Origin: CAWAMR01 sp963783095
Lineage (GTDB): Bacteria > Planctomycetota > Planctomycetia > Gemmatales > Gemmataceae
NCBI GenBank assembly: GCA_963783095.1
Contig: CAWAMR010000001.1
Coordinates: forward strand, 1-64,000
Length of the DNA stretch: 64,000 bases
Direction: 5' to 3'
Position 1 is the stretch's first letter; every line of letters begins with the position of its first letter. Of this stretch, positions 28,994 to 37,180 are shown one piece after another. Under the pieces are notes generated by a model, which made no database searches, had not been told where the DNA came from, and worked only from the letters and a program-made list of their open reading frames with translations. The position numbers and the translations under genes are program-made.

Positions 28994-30806
28994 TTATTCT
29001 TCCGGCCCAATCGTTCGGCCCAGTGCCACATCGAACTCGCTGACTAACGGAACCAGCATTGCGGCAATCGTAAAGCCGAAAGCAGCGCCGATTACCAGAG
29101 TCGGCACCAGCGGATTGTTCGCCTCATTGGAGTCTGGATTACCGATGATGATGTTCACGACCGAATAAAACATTGCCAGAGGACACAGCGTTGCTGCCAG
29201 CGACAGCGCCGGCGATGGCCGGTCGGCACTGAGTACCCACCACAAGCCGCCGATTCCCAAACAGATGAAGGCGCTGAAACTCAACAACTGATTTCCCAGG
29301 CTGCCCCCGTTAATGATAATCAGGTAGATGCTTATCAGCGTACCCACCGACAGAAAAAACATCGTCCCAAGCGTATGAACAACAGATGTCCTGCTGTTCT
29401 CGATGCGCAGCGCAACGTGCAATCCCAACATCACCGCAAAGGCGACCAGCACCGTTAGCGCGCCCAGAATGCAGAACAAGGGCATCGCATTGAAGCCGAA
29501 TGATTCGACCCATGCGGCATCCGACGGCGTCGGCGTCAGGCTGCCGCGAACGGCGTAGAAAATCGCCAACAGGAGCGGGGGGATAATGAATTCTTTGGTG
29601 TTGTAGAGGATGCCGCCGATCTTGCCGAAAACGAATTCTTTCGGACTGATATCCGTTGCCAGCAAGACATCGAGCGCTTTGCCGTCGCGCTCGGAAGTGA
29701 TGGATGTCACCGCCTGGGCGCTGACGAGCAGTAGACTGAGAATCGCCACCGGAACCAAACCGTAGGCGGCGACAAACGATTGGCGCGAGCCGCCGTGATT
29801 CAGCTCGCCGAGTGCGAAGTAGCAAATCAAGGCCAGCACAATGCCGTAGGCAAATTTGATGAGCAGAGGCCGGCGGCCATAAGCCAGGGTGCAGATCTCC
29901 CGCCAGAGAACCGGATTTGGCCATACCTCGCGAGCCTTGCCGGGTGAGGCGTGCGCTTTGGTTCGTCCTTTTTCATCGGCTTCATCGTCGGCCGAGGCGT
30001 CTCGCTGCATGATCGGCTCACCGCTGGGATTCCACTTGCGCAGTCCCCATAAACCGATGCCGTTGAGTAATGCGCTCAAGATGAGCATCGACAACGCGAA
30101 CCCATACGCGGGCGGGATTGCCGCGGATGACGTGGGCGGTTCCAGGACATAGCGCAGCGCAAAATAGGGGTCGAGCCAGGCCTGGACCAGCGACCAGTCC
30201 GTAGTCGATGAGATCAGCGCCGACCAATCCCAGCCCCTGCATGATGCACAAGTAAAGGACCAGACCCAACACCGAAAGCGCCAGCGCTTGGAAAGTCTTG
30301 TCGCGCCACAGCGCAATCAGGCCGCCCAGCGACCCTGCGGCAACGGAGGTCGCCAGTAGAATGATTCCCGCCTGGATCACCTGTTCTGCCGAAACTCCGC
30401 CCAGAAGCAGCAGCATGGCCAGGACCGGCATCGTCACGAGCAGCAGCATCACGATCGGCAGCAGACTGCCGAGCATTTTTCCCACGACGATTTCGTAGTC
30501 GCGCATATCGGTCATCAACAACAACACGAACGTGCGACGATCTTTCTCCTGCGAAACGGTACTTGCAGCAGAAAGTGCGGAAAAGAATAGCAAGAGGGTC
30601 AATTCGACGAAGGTGATGATCTGAAACAGAAGCAAACCGAATCGAGCAGTTTCGCCGAGGGTTGCCGTTCTTCCAAAGCCGACGGTCGCCTGCCAGGCGG
30701 TGATGCTGATGACCCAGAGCAAAAGCAGGATCACGAGCCGGGATATGTGATGCGATTCCCGCCGGGGAACGGTCACGAATTCCCGACTAAAGATTGGACC
30801 AAGCAC
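28994..30806 (-). CDS. ABC-2 type transporter permease (fused two-half protein)
   Basis: Multi-span membrane permease of the ABC-2 superfamily, about 600 residues with roughly twelve helices. The first half starts MLGPIFSREFVTVPR and has SALSAASTVSQEKDRRTFVLL, the conserved cytoplasmic loop after the second helix. The second half repeats the plan with AQAVTSITSERDGKALDVLLATD. The helices are ordinary (LLVTMPVLAMLLLLGGVS, FICLGIGGLWWVLSA). A frame change near 30,180 links the halves. No ATPase partner lies in the immediate neighbourhood, so the nucleotide-binding subunit must be encoded elsewhere. Gliding and ABC-2 exporters are the closest analogues; the substrate is unknown. Confidence 0.82.
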
Positions 30807-30943
30807 GCCGAGGCCTCAAGAGAGGATAATTGCGGAATACTCGATTAGCATACCGATCCGGAGCAAAGTCAGCGAGGGTTCAGGGATCAGGTTGGATCGG
30901 TTATGATCGAGTATCTATCATTCGTTCTCGGAGTGCTGGGTGT

Positions 30944-31153
30944 TCATTTAGGTTGGTCCGGTTCGGACGAAGGAGGTTCATCCTTCTTCGGAGGTTTGGG
31001 TTGTTCTGGAGGAAGCAACCCGGCGTCACGCAGGTATTTTCGGCGGTTGCGCAAAAAATCGCGAGTTTCCTCCGATAATGGTTTGGGAGGTCGTGCGGCA
31101 ACTCCCTCGAATTCTTCAATCTGAGTATCGGTACTGGTGGATTCGCCCATCAT
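30944..31153 (-). CDS. 69-residue hypothetical protein
   Basis: A short acidic and proline-rich protein from ATG 31153: MMGESTSTDTQIEEFEG, then a basic helix LSEETRDFLRNRRKYLRDAG and a tail of Pro, Lys, Ser and Glu (PPKKDEPPSSEPDQPK). Its start codon overlaps the stop of the small frame upstream (TAATG), so the two are translationally coupled. No family recognised. Confidence 0.5.
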   Translation of the reverse strand: MMGESTSTDTQIEEFEGVAARPPKPLSEETRDFLRNRRKYLRDAGLLPPEQPKPPKKDEPPSSEPDQPK

Positions 31154-31266
31154 TATTCTCCACGGAGGTAAACACGAAGTCTGGCCGACGCGATCAATTC
31201 ATCATCGGCGAATAAATGGATTTCGTCGATCGGAGGTATCCTCCTATTCGCTGACGAACTCGACAC
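31153..31266 (-). CDS. 37-residue frame upstream, coupled by TAATG
   Basis: From a GTG at 31266 to TAA at 31153 a 37-residue peptide is read, ending EIHLFADDELIASARLRVYLRGE in positions ~31,220-31,156. The frame continues upstream only through the inverted repeat at 31,275-31,396. Either the original N-terminus has been replaced by that element or the peptide simply starts beside it. The overlap with the 69-residue gene resembles toxin-antitoxin spacing, but no toxin fold is recognised. Confidence 0.35.
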   Translation of the reverse strand: MSSSSANRRIPPIDEIHLFADDELIASARLRVYLRGE

Positions 31267-31274
31267 CGCCCTTT

Positions 31275-31396
31275 TTTGGAGTGCGGTGGCTTGACACCGC
31301 TTTCTTTCTTTCGAATTCTGTGTCGAGCCACTGCTTTCGTTAAGTCCGTACCGCCCAGAAAAGAAAGAAAGCGGTGTCAAGCCGCCGCACTCCAAA
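31275..31396. repeat. 37-bp inverted repeat (GGAGTGCGG-CGG-TTGACACCGC family)
   Basis: TTTGGAGTGCGGTGGCTTGA...CTTTCTTTCTTT (31,275-31,311) is mirrored by 31,360-31,396 with two mismatches and a 48-base loop. MITE-like structure; no reading frame belongs to it. Confidence 0.85.
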
Positions 31397-31475
31397 GGTC
31401 GCCGTCGATTCGGTAACGAACATGCTTTCTTTCAGCCGACAATCAACAACGGGTGGGTCCGCAGTTTCCGAGGGA

Positions 31476-33173
31476 TCACTTATCCTTTGCCGTCGACTTG
31501 GGCAAAAGACGCCAAACAAAATCGTGACCGCCGCCATCGAATACAGCGCGACCGCTTATTGAGTTGCCCTCTTTGGACAATGTACCTGCGAGGGCTTGGG
31601 CCTTGAACGTCTTCGGTGCTTTGATATACACGAGCCGTCCGATGATTCGGTGATCCTTCGAGATGGTACCAGTCATCCGCCAGCGAATTTCTCCATGTTC
31701 TTTGTCTTGATAAGAGCAATTTGCCGTGAAATCCTTTCCATTTTGGACAATCGTTACCTGTATATCATCTCGCTCCTGCCATACTCCAGCAATGGATTTC
31801 GGATTGATCTCCTCCACCTTGAATGTGGCACCAAATTGATTAGCCCCTTCAAAGCTGATCTTTCCATCCTTCTCGGATACGATTGCTGTGTCGATCCAAA
31901 AACCGCCCTGCACTTTCCCATCTGGATGGCGCATGATTAGTCTCGTTCCATCGAATGTCCAGGTACTTTTGCTCTCCTCTTTCGCCTCGCCATGAGTGAT
32001 CCTTCCGCTTGGGTTCAATGTCATCTTATCGGGTGTGCCTCCTTTCACTGTTTTCAGCCATTCCCCCATAATATCTTCACTTGTGAGTTTCTTCGCCGGC
32101 TCCTTGGCGATGTCATTTCCGCCCAGCGCAAGCCACCAATCCTGAATTGGGTCTTTGAAGTTATCGAGCTTGGAGTGTCGGCTCTCAAGCTTAACCAGTT
32201 CTGATCGCCACCAAACATCAGTCACCACCCATTTGCCATCCTGATACGCAAAAGTTGCGTTCCATCGTTCTGATAAGATGGTTGGCGGCGCAAACTCGGC
32301 TTTCTCGGCTCCCTCTTTCGTCGGGAAAGCTTTCGTGAGTCTTCCAACAACGTCCCAGCTCACCGATGCGACATAGGGAGAGACAAGTGAATCCGTCTTC
32401 CTTACGTCATACTTGATGCTCGCTGCTTTGTGTTTGCGTTTCTGCCAGTATCCATCTGCCAAGAAATCGACTACTCTTTCGGTTGTTCCGTGTTCCTCCA
32501 TCTTTACAAGAATCAGCTTGAGGTCTGAAACTGGATTTGATCCATTCGATACTTCTTTTGATGAAGGACTTGATGACGGATTGATCCTAACTGTTGGTTC
32601 CTTGCCTTTGATGGTTGGCTCGACCGAATTCTTACGATTCTTGTCTAGCTCGTCTCCGCTCAAAGGAAGCCGCGAGTTGTTAATGGCTGAATCTAACTCG
32701 TCGAAGTAGTATCGAACGTCCTCGCCGACTTGTTTACAGTTTCGGTCGCATTCGACGGCTTTATCTTGTGCTCCAGCCTGCAGAAAATCTCTGCGAGATT
32801 TGATATAGAACGAAGCTAATTCCAGGGTTGTTAGAATTGATTGCGAAAACTTCTTATAAGCCATTTGACGGTCATTCTCGGCGTTTGGTATTCGTGTATG
32901 CATCTCAGTAAGAACATCTATCCGCTTGTTGTAGGGAATGAGTTCTGGTACAAGATCCAGCATCCGAGCTATGCTTCTCCCCTCTTTGATGAAATCATTC
33001 AACCGATTATTGAACTCTTTTTCCGATGGGCTGAGCGATGATTGGTTTTTCTGAATCGGCTCTTTGACTTCGCTGATTGGGACGACCGACTTTCCTTCTG
33101 GGGGTCGGATTTTTTCGCAGCTCAAGCTCGCCATCAGCACCCCAGCCATCATCGTCAAAAGTGGTGTCTTCAT
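31476..33173 (-). CDS. large lipoprotein of unknown function
   Basis: An intact 565-residue protein with a lipoprotein signal (MKTPLLTMMAGVLMASLSCEK; lipobox ASLSC). Residues ~35-160 are helical (NDFIKEGRSIARMLDLVPEL, YIKSRRDFLQAGAQDK). A Ser/Pro linker follows, then a domain at ~220-330 with NATFAYQDGKWVVTDVWWR. The C-terminal 200 residues hold two beta-rich units of the planctomycete TIGR03067-like kind (MGEWLKTVKGGTPDKMTLN, STWTFDGTRLIMRHPDG, IAGVWQERDDIQVTIVQNG). It probably faces the periplasm. No catalytic residues are evident. Confidence 0.75.
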   Translation of the reverse strand: MKTPLLTMMAGVLMASLSCEKIRPPEGKSVVPISEVKEPIQKNQSSLSPSEKEFNNRLNDFIKEGRSIARMLDLVPELIPYNKRIDVLTEMHTRIPNAENDRQMAYKKFSQSILTTLELASFYIKSRRDFLQAGAQDKAVECDRNCKQVGEDVRYYFDELDSAINNSRLPLSGDELDKNRKNSVEPTIKGKEPTVRINPSSSPSSKEVSNGSNPVSDLKLILVKMEEHGTTERVVDFLADGYWQKRKHKAASIKYDVRKTDSLVSPYVASVSWDVVGRLTKAFPTKEGAEKAEFAPPTILSERWNATFAYQDGKWVVTDVWWRSELVKLESRHSKLDNFKDPIQDWWLALGGNDIAKEPAKKLTSEDIMGEWLKTVKGGTPDKMTLNPSGRITHGEAKEESKSTWTFDGTRLIMRHPDGKVQGGFWIDTAIVSEKDGKISFEGANQFGATFKVEEINPKSIAGVWQERDDIQVTIVQNGKDFTANCSYQDKEHGEIRWRMTGTISKDHRIIGRLVYIKAPKTFKAQALAGTLSKEGNSISGRAVFDGGGHDFVWRLLPKSTAKDK

Positions 33174-33200
33174 CGGTAAACTCTTCCAAATGGTTAGTAT

Positions 33201-33216
33201 TGTCCTAGCGTTGCGT
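33201..33216. repeat. 16-bp direct repeat, copy 1
   Basis: TGTCCTAGCGTTGCGT, lying 6 bases beyond the stop of the 96-residue gene at 33,222. An identical copy stands at 33,741, just beyond the stop of the next small gene. Confidence 0.7.
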
Positions 33217-33221
33217 CGCTG

Positions 33222-33512
33222 TTATTTTTCGCAATTGTTGTCCATTTCCAGATTGGACCAGTGGACAATTTGGATAGCGCCGAGAATTGTTTTGTCGCCG
33301 TTTCCCCTGGCCATCGTATTCTTAGTGCCGTTTGGATTGATAACCCTAATCATGAAGCGATTTGCGTCATCGGCATCACCGGAATCTGTTATTTCAACTC
33401 GAAATGTCCGGCCATTTCGCGTGCAATCAAATAGACCGCTACCGATTACCTGACGCACTTCGGAGAATTTTCCATCATTTTTGAGTTGGTCGATGATATT
33501 CCTGTCGAGCAT
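33222..33512 (-). CDS. 96-residue hypothetical protein
   Basis: Intact small protein: a helical start (MLDRNIIDQLKNDGKFSEVR), a cysteine-containing strand (GSGLFDCTRNGRTFRVEITD), then acidic and basic strands (ANRFMIRVINPNGTKN) and a C-terminal helix (LGAIQIVHWSNLEMDNNCEK). There is no signal peptide. No family recognised. It sits in a segment of small, AT-richer genes with repeats and a transposase scrap. Confidence 0.5.
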   Translation of the reverse strand: MLDRNIIDQLKNDGKFSEVRQVIGSGLFDCTRNGRTFRVEITDSGDADDANRFMIRVINPNGTKNTMARGNGDKTILGAIQIVHWSNLEMDNNCEK

Positions 33513-33559
33513 GGCAAACTCCGTTAGAACAGTTTCACCACAAGAACAATGCGAGGAAG

Positions 33560-33588
33560 AGCCGTCGAGAAATCATTTCTCGACGGCT
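33560..33588. terminator. 13-bp perfect hairpin
   Basis: AGCCGTCGAGAAA and its exact reverse complement are separated by TCA, giving a strong hairpin between two small minus-strand genes. A clean T-run is absent on either side, so it may terminate transcription or be the relic of an element end. Confidence 0.5.
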
Positions 33589-33598
33589 GAAAAATATT

Positions 33599-33712
33599 CT
33601 ACGCAACCTGTGTGATTCGTTCGAGAGATTTCGCCACACTCCAAATATGATCCGTCAACCCGGATGCCATGCTGGCGTTGTCTTGCGTGGTGGTTGCCCG
33701 TCGCTCCGAGTC
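33599..33712 (-). pseudogene. C-terminal remnant of a transposase
   Basis: The minus strand reads RRATTTQDNASMASGLTDHI, then WSVAKSLERITQVA and a stop at 33,601-33,599. The pattern T-P/D-x-x-MAxGLTDHxW is the conserved end of IS1-like transposases that are common in planctomycetes. An in-frame TGA lies just upstream and the rest of the gene is absent. It marks past insertion in this accessory stretch. Confidence 0.45.
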
Positions 33713-33740
33713 TCGTCAGTGGGTAATGTCCTTCGGATAG

Positions 33741-33756
33741 TGTCCTAGCGTTGCGT
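33741..33756. repeat. 16-bp direct repeat, copy 2
   Basis: Identical to 33,201-33,216 (TGTCCTAGCGTTGCGT), 12 bases beyond the stop of the gene at 33,768 and 540 bases from copy 1. Confidence 0.7.
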
Positions 33757-33767
33757 TGCAAAATCGA

Positions 33768-34028
33768 TCAGCGAAATTTGCTGAAAATGGAAGGTAACAA
33801 CTCATCTTCCGGGGTCGAAAGGAAACGCTGGGAAGAAATTCTCAAAACTAGTTGATTCTTGCTCAAGTCGCTAAACTCAAGTCTGCGAGTATCATCTTTT
33901 ATGACTGCTCGGCATTCCCGAACCGCATATCCTGCATCATCGAAGATTTTTGCCAGTGGTTGATCAAGTCGATCCAATTTGGCTTGCTCTTTGTTCGTCA
34001 AACCCACTGGCAGAATGAAGCTGTTCAT
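33768..34028 (-). CDS. 86-residue hypothetical protein
   Basis: From ATG 34028: MNSFILPVGLTNKEQAKLDR, an amphipathic helix LDQPLAKIFDDAGYAVREC, and strands RRLEFSDLSKNQLVLRISS, ending SIFSKFR. A start at 34,058 is possible but adds a poor lead. Cytoplasmic by appearance; no family recognised. Its stop is followed by the 16-bp repeat. Confidence 0.45.
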   Translation of the reverse strand: MNSFILPVGLTNKEQAKLDRLDQPLAKIFDDAGYAVRECRAVIKDDTRRLEFSDLSKNQLVLRISSQRFLSTPEDELLPSIFSKFR

Positions 34029-34228
34029 GATGTTTCTCCAAATGACGGATGTTGACATGCTTGCATCCTAACAAGAAACACCCCGCAACCAAGCTCGATT
34101 TTGGAGTGCATCCCGATGGACTTCGGCGGGTCGATTCCAGTGGATGATGCAAGCAGAATCTGCACAAGGCTTGACACTTCTCGCTCACCGCGACAAAGCT
34201 CCGACCCTGGTTGCAAAGGAAGAACGCT

Positions 34229-34379
34229 CTCGTTCCCACGCTCCGCGTGGTAACGCACGGGTGGGACGCTCCGCGTCCCGGTTGATCGAAGACCCGATTG
34301 CGCCACAGCAGTTGTCTTCATGGGGAACGGGACGCAGAGCGTCCCACCCGTGCGTTACCACGCGGAGCGTGGGAACGAG
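34229..34379. repeat. 52-bp inverted repeat (TTCCCACGCTCCGCGTGG family)
   Basis: CTCGTTCCCACGCTCCGCGT...CGCGTCCCG (34,229-34,280) pairs with 34,328-34,379 with very few mismatches. Arms themselves contain shorter palindromes such as CCACGCTCCGCGTGG. I know near-identical CGTTCCCACGCTCCGCGTGG sequences as dispersed intergenic repeats in several phyla. It lies downstream of nuoC. Confidence 0.88.
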
Positions 34380-34484
34380 ACGACTTGGACGCCGCTGTCG
34401 CGTGCGGCGAAAAGCCTCCAAAAATCACACGTGTTGGCATACTATCTTTTGCGGTGCGTTCACTTCGGGCTTCTCCCTCAATTC

Positions 34485-35015
34485 TCAACGACATCGTATG
34501 CCATGATATTCCAGCGGATATTCATAATCCTTCCGCAACGGATACCCTTCCCAATCTTCCGCGAGCAGGATACGTCGGAGATCGGGGTGCCCCATAAAGA
34601 TCACTCCGTTCATATCGTAAACTTCGCGCTCGTGCCAGTCCGCTGTCTTCCAGACATCGACGACCGAAGGAACCTCCGGCAACTGACCGACTTGATTGTC
34701 CTTCCAGCGCGGCAACATCAGTTTCAGCACAAACCGATGCCGATGGGTAAAACTGGAGAGGTGATAGACAATTTCCAGATGAGGCTCGAATCCCGCTTTG
34801 GGTGCTTTCTTGGCATCGATCTCCAAATAATCGACGCCGCTGATGCAGTTGAGCAAGTCGAACCGCAATTGGGGATCGTCGCGCAAGAACTGGCAAATCT
34901 CGACGAGTTTAGAGGGATCAACTGTCACGAATGGATCGATGCCATCGAGCTTCTTGCCGGTGATGGCGGAGCCGAAACGGGTTTCAAGTAAGGAGATGAT
35001 GTCGTTGGTAGTCAC
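34485..35015 (-). CDS. nuoC: NADH-quinone oxidoreductase subunit C
   Basis: Hydrophilic 30-kDa-type subunit of complex I connecting arm, 176 residues. Recognised from FDLLNCISGVDYLE, EIVYHLSSFTHRHRFVLKLM, VDVWKTADWHEREVYDMNGV (the signature WxEREVxDMxGI) and GHPDLRRILLAEDWEGYPLRKDY. The start is a GTG at 35015 whose GTGA overlaps the stop of the gene in front, so its translation depends on that gene. It is not fused to NuoD. Confidence 0.95.
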   Translation of the reverse strand: MTTNDIISLLETRFGSAITGKKLDGIDPFVTVDPSKLVEICQFLRDDPQLRFDLLNCISGVDYLEIDAKKAPKAGFEPHLEIVYHLSSFTHRHRFVLKLMLPRWKDNQVGQLPEVPSVVDVWKTADWHEREVYDMNGVIFMGHPDLRRILLAEDWEGYPLRKDYEYPLEYHGIRCR

Positions 35016-35654
35016 GCGATGGGTTCCAAAGTGGAAGTGAGCGAGAGAACTTGTTTACGGCAATCGGCAAAAAGAGAATGCACGTTATCGAAAACCTGAT
35101 CCAATTTGCTGATGACGAAAGGAACTGGCTCTACGACTAGTTGGTCATCTTTGAGTTTTCCGAATTCCCAAATCTGCCCAGTGGTAGAAATACCATAGAC
35201 GACTTGATGAGGCTGGATTGCCAACTTTTGAGCGGCAAGCATCGCCGCAAGACATTGCCCCCAGCCCCATTGAAAATCATCGCGTTTTGCTTCAACCACG
35301 ATCAATACATAGGGAATTTCGGGAAAGAAAGGACTCAAGGGCGAGCAACGAGTCACGATGTAATCGGGGGTGCCGGACAAGTCGCTGTCGAAACGGATTG
35401 GCTCATGGCTGAAAAGGGAAAGATCTTTGTGATAGGTCTTCCAAACCTCGGCGCAGCACGGGAAAAATTAATGACTCACATGCAGAATCTTCAGTACGAC
35501 CGTACGTGAATTTTTCGAGAGTGAAGTCGATTTCCTGTCGAAAGTAGTCACTTGGTTTTGGAGTGGTCGCAGGTTCGATGAAGTGTTGACGATAGTATTG
35601 GATCGAATACTTTCGTGCGACATCATCGAGAGTTCCGAAATCGCTGAACGCCAT
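35012..35654 (-). CDS. PD-(D/E)XK nuclease-like protein inside the nuo operon
   Basis: About 213 residues from ATG 35654, 12 bases after the nuoB stop, to a TGA overlapping the nuoC start. The N-terminus (DFGTLDDVARKYSIQYYRQH, FRQEIDFTLEKFTYGRTEDS) is followed by GTPDYIVTR, then YVLIVVEAKRDDFQWGWGQ. This gives the PD...(E)xK core of a restriction-type nuclease fold, as at the start of type I R subunits. QCLAAMLAAQKLA and VVYGISTTGQIWEFGKLKDD complete it. A frame change near 35,390 separates the first 80 residues. Proteins starting MAFSDF-TL-VARKY appear to be a planctomycete family, usually of unknown role. It is not a complex I subunit. Confidence 0.65.
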
Positions 35655-35666
35655 TGCTCAATCTCC

Positions 35667-36281
35667 TTACGCCTTGGCGGCTTTCGCCTTCTCCTTCGTC
35701 TGCGTCAGAAACTCCATGGCCTTTTCGGGTGTACTGATCTCATCGGGCAACATCACGCCGCCCGTGCGTTTCGGCGTCGGCAAATCGAGAGGCTGCCCCT
35801 TGGTGAGCTCTTGCATGGCCCGCACCTTATCCTGAATTCGCATCAAACCTTCGAGCAATGCCTCCGGTCGCGGCGGGCAGCCTGGTACATAAACATCGAC
35901 TGGAACTACCAGATCAACCCCCTTGACGACATTGTAACCGTACTTGTAGTACGGCCCGCCACCGCAGGTACACGCTCCCATCGCAATGACAAACTTGGGC
36001 TCGGGCATCTGGTTGTAGAGCCGGCGAACGCGGTCGGCCATCTTGAAGTTGACCGTCCCGGCCACGATCATCAAATCGGCTTGACGCGGCGTGGCGCGAA
36101 ACGCTCCAGCGCCGAAACGATCCAGATCGTAGCGCGCCGCCCCTGTCGCCATCATTTCGATGGCGCAGCAAGCAAGCCCGAACGTCATCGGCCACATGCT
36201 CGATTCGCGCGCCCAGTTGATCGCCGCTTCCAGCGTCGTGGTGACAAAACCTTCTTTCATACTGCCTTCGAGCATACCCAT
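35667..36281 (-). CDS. nuoB: NADH-quinone oxidoreductase subunit B
   Basis: Carries cluster N2, the terminal [4Fe-4S] centre next to the quinone site. The ligands are in LACCAIEMMATGAARYD (paired cysteines), MGACTCGGGPYYKYGY and VPVDVYVPGCPPRPEALLEG. Intact at 204 residues with a longer C-terminal tail (LPTPKRTGGVMLPDEIS, then a Lys/Ala-rich end) than most. Start at 36281 (MGMLEGSMKEGF). It follows nuoA on the same strand across a palindrome. Confidence 0.96.
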   Translation of the reverse strand: MGMLEGSMKEGFVTTTLEAAINWARESSMWPMTFGLACCAIEMMATGAARYDLDRFGAGAFRATPRQADLMIVAGTVNFKMADRVRRLYNQMPEPKFVIAMGACTCGGGPYYKYGYNVVKGVDLVVPVDVYVPGCPPRPEALLEGLMRIQDKVRAMQELTKGQPLDLPTPKRTGGVMLPDEISTPEKAMEFLTQTKEKAKAAKA

Positions 36282-36363
36282 ATCGTTTTCTCCGAGAAAT
36301 TCTTATGTCCACCGACCGGCGATGCAAGTGCGAACCAGTTTGCCCTCAAGGACTTGCCATAAA

Positions 36364-36447
36364 GTAGGGCGGGTCGAGGCTTTGCAAGGCCCGCCGCGAA
36401 CCGTGCTGCCGCTCCGGCGGGCCTCGCAAAGCCTCGACCCGCCCTAC
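36364..36447. repeat. 33-bp inverted repeat between nuoA and nuoB
   Basis: GTAGGGCGGGTCGAGGCTTT...CCCGCCG (36,364-36,396) pairs with 36,415-36,447, 18-base loop, two mismatches. It lies inside the operon, where it could attenuate transcription or fix an mRNA end between nuoA and nuoB. Confidence 0.88.
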
Positions 36448-36462
36448 AGGATTCGCTTACGT

Positions 36463-37020
36463 TCATTCTGCAACTGGCTCCAAGACTTCACCCGACACTG
36501 GTTGATTGTTCGTGGGCAATTCACTCTGAGCCGCGACGCTGCGTACCCAGTCGAGATCCCCCCGCTTCCAGAGGTAAGCAAAACCCACCAGCAAGACGCC
36601 GAAAAAGATCGCGATGTCGGCAAATGCAATCCAGGCCAGCTCCTTTGAGGCCTGCGATTGTTCCGCCGCATTGATTTGATTCGTAGGCTGCCGGGGCAAC
36701 ATCTCGTTTTGCGCATCGATCCGTTGCGCGGGCGGTAAATCGTCACCCGCCAGTCGATTGGCGTTGCCGAATACCGTTGCCCAGGGGAAGAAGAACGCCA
36801 TTTCCACGTCGAAGATCACGAACAACAGGGCCACGACATAGAAACGCAAATCGAACTGAATCCAGGAGCTGCCGATGCTGGGCTCGCCGCACTCGTAGAT
36901 CGTGCCCTTCTCTTCCGACGGCCGATGGGGCCGAATCAACTTCCCAACGAGAAGATTGACCGACAGAAACCCAACGCCGGTGCCGACGAAGATAATCAAG
37001 AGAGTCACTAATTCTGTCAT
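36463..37020 (-). CDS. nuoA: NADH-quinone oxidoreductase subunit A
   Basis: Three-helix membrane subunit at the heel of complex I. LVTLLIIFVGTGVGFLSVNL (helix 1) is followed by the conserved GTIYECGEPSIGSSW and RFYVVALLFVIFDVEMAFFF (helix 2). A ~50-residue insertion rich in Gln, Asn and Ala precedes helix 3 (DIAIFFGVLLVGFAYLWKRG), and a C-terminal tail follows, giving 185 residues against ~120 usual. I choose ATG 37020 (MTELVTLL) over 37,062 because the upstream extension is encoded by the octamer repeat. Confidence 0.93.
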   Translation of the reverse strand: MTELVTLLIIFVGTGVGFLSVNLLVGKLIRPHRPSEEKGTIYECGEPSIGSSWIQFDLRFYVVALLFVIFDVEMAFFFPWATVFGNANRLAGDDLPPAQRIDAQNEMLPRQPTNQINAAEQSQASKELAWIAFADIAIFFGVLLVGFAYLWKRGDLDWVRSVAAQSELPTNNQPVSGEVLEPVAE

Positions 37021-37040
37021 AACTGAGAGATCCTGGGGCA

Positions 37041-37180
37041 TGACAAGGTGACAAGGTGACAAGATACTTCAGCCAAGATCAATGTTCATACATGCGCTCG
37101 ATGCTTGTCACCTTGTCACCTTGTCATGTCACCTTGTCACCTTGTCACCTTGTCACCTTGTCACCTTGTCACCTTGTCAT
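37041..37180. repeat. inverted octamer arrays (CTTGTCAC / GTGACAAG)
   Basis: Three GTGACAAG-type units at 37,041-37,063 face about nine CTTGTCAC units at 37,104-37,180, interrupted once by ATGTCAC. The arrays lie just upstream of nuoA and overlap the end of nuoI: its stop codon is formed by the first repeat units. Opposed arrays would pair in RNA. The array is too short and regular for CRISPR. Confidence 0.9.

Noticed and set aside
33573..33761. A 62-residue minus-strand gene
   Set aside because: The transposase-like text is in a different frame of the same bases, and this frame includes the 16-bp repeat.
33201..33768. Integron gene-cassette sites
   Set aside because: The 16-bp repeats lack paired RYYYAAC/GTTRRRY cores and no integrase is present; kept only as an unexplained repeat.
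37041..37180. CRISPR array from the octamer repeats
   Set aside because: Units are 8 bp with no unique spacers, and there are no cas genes.
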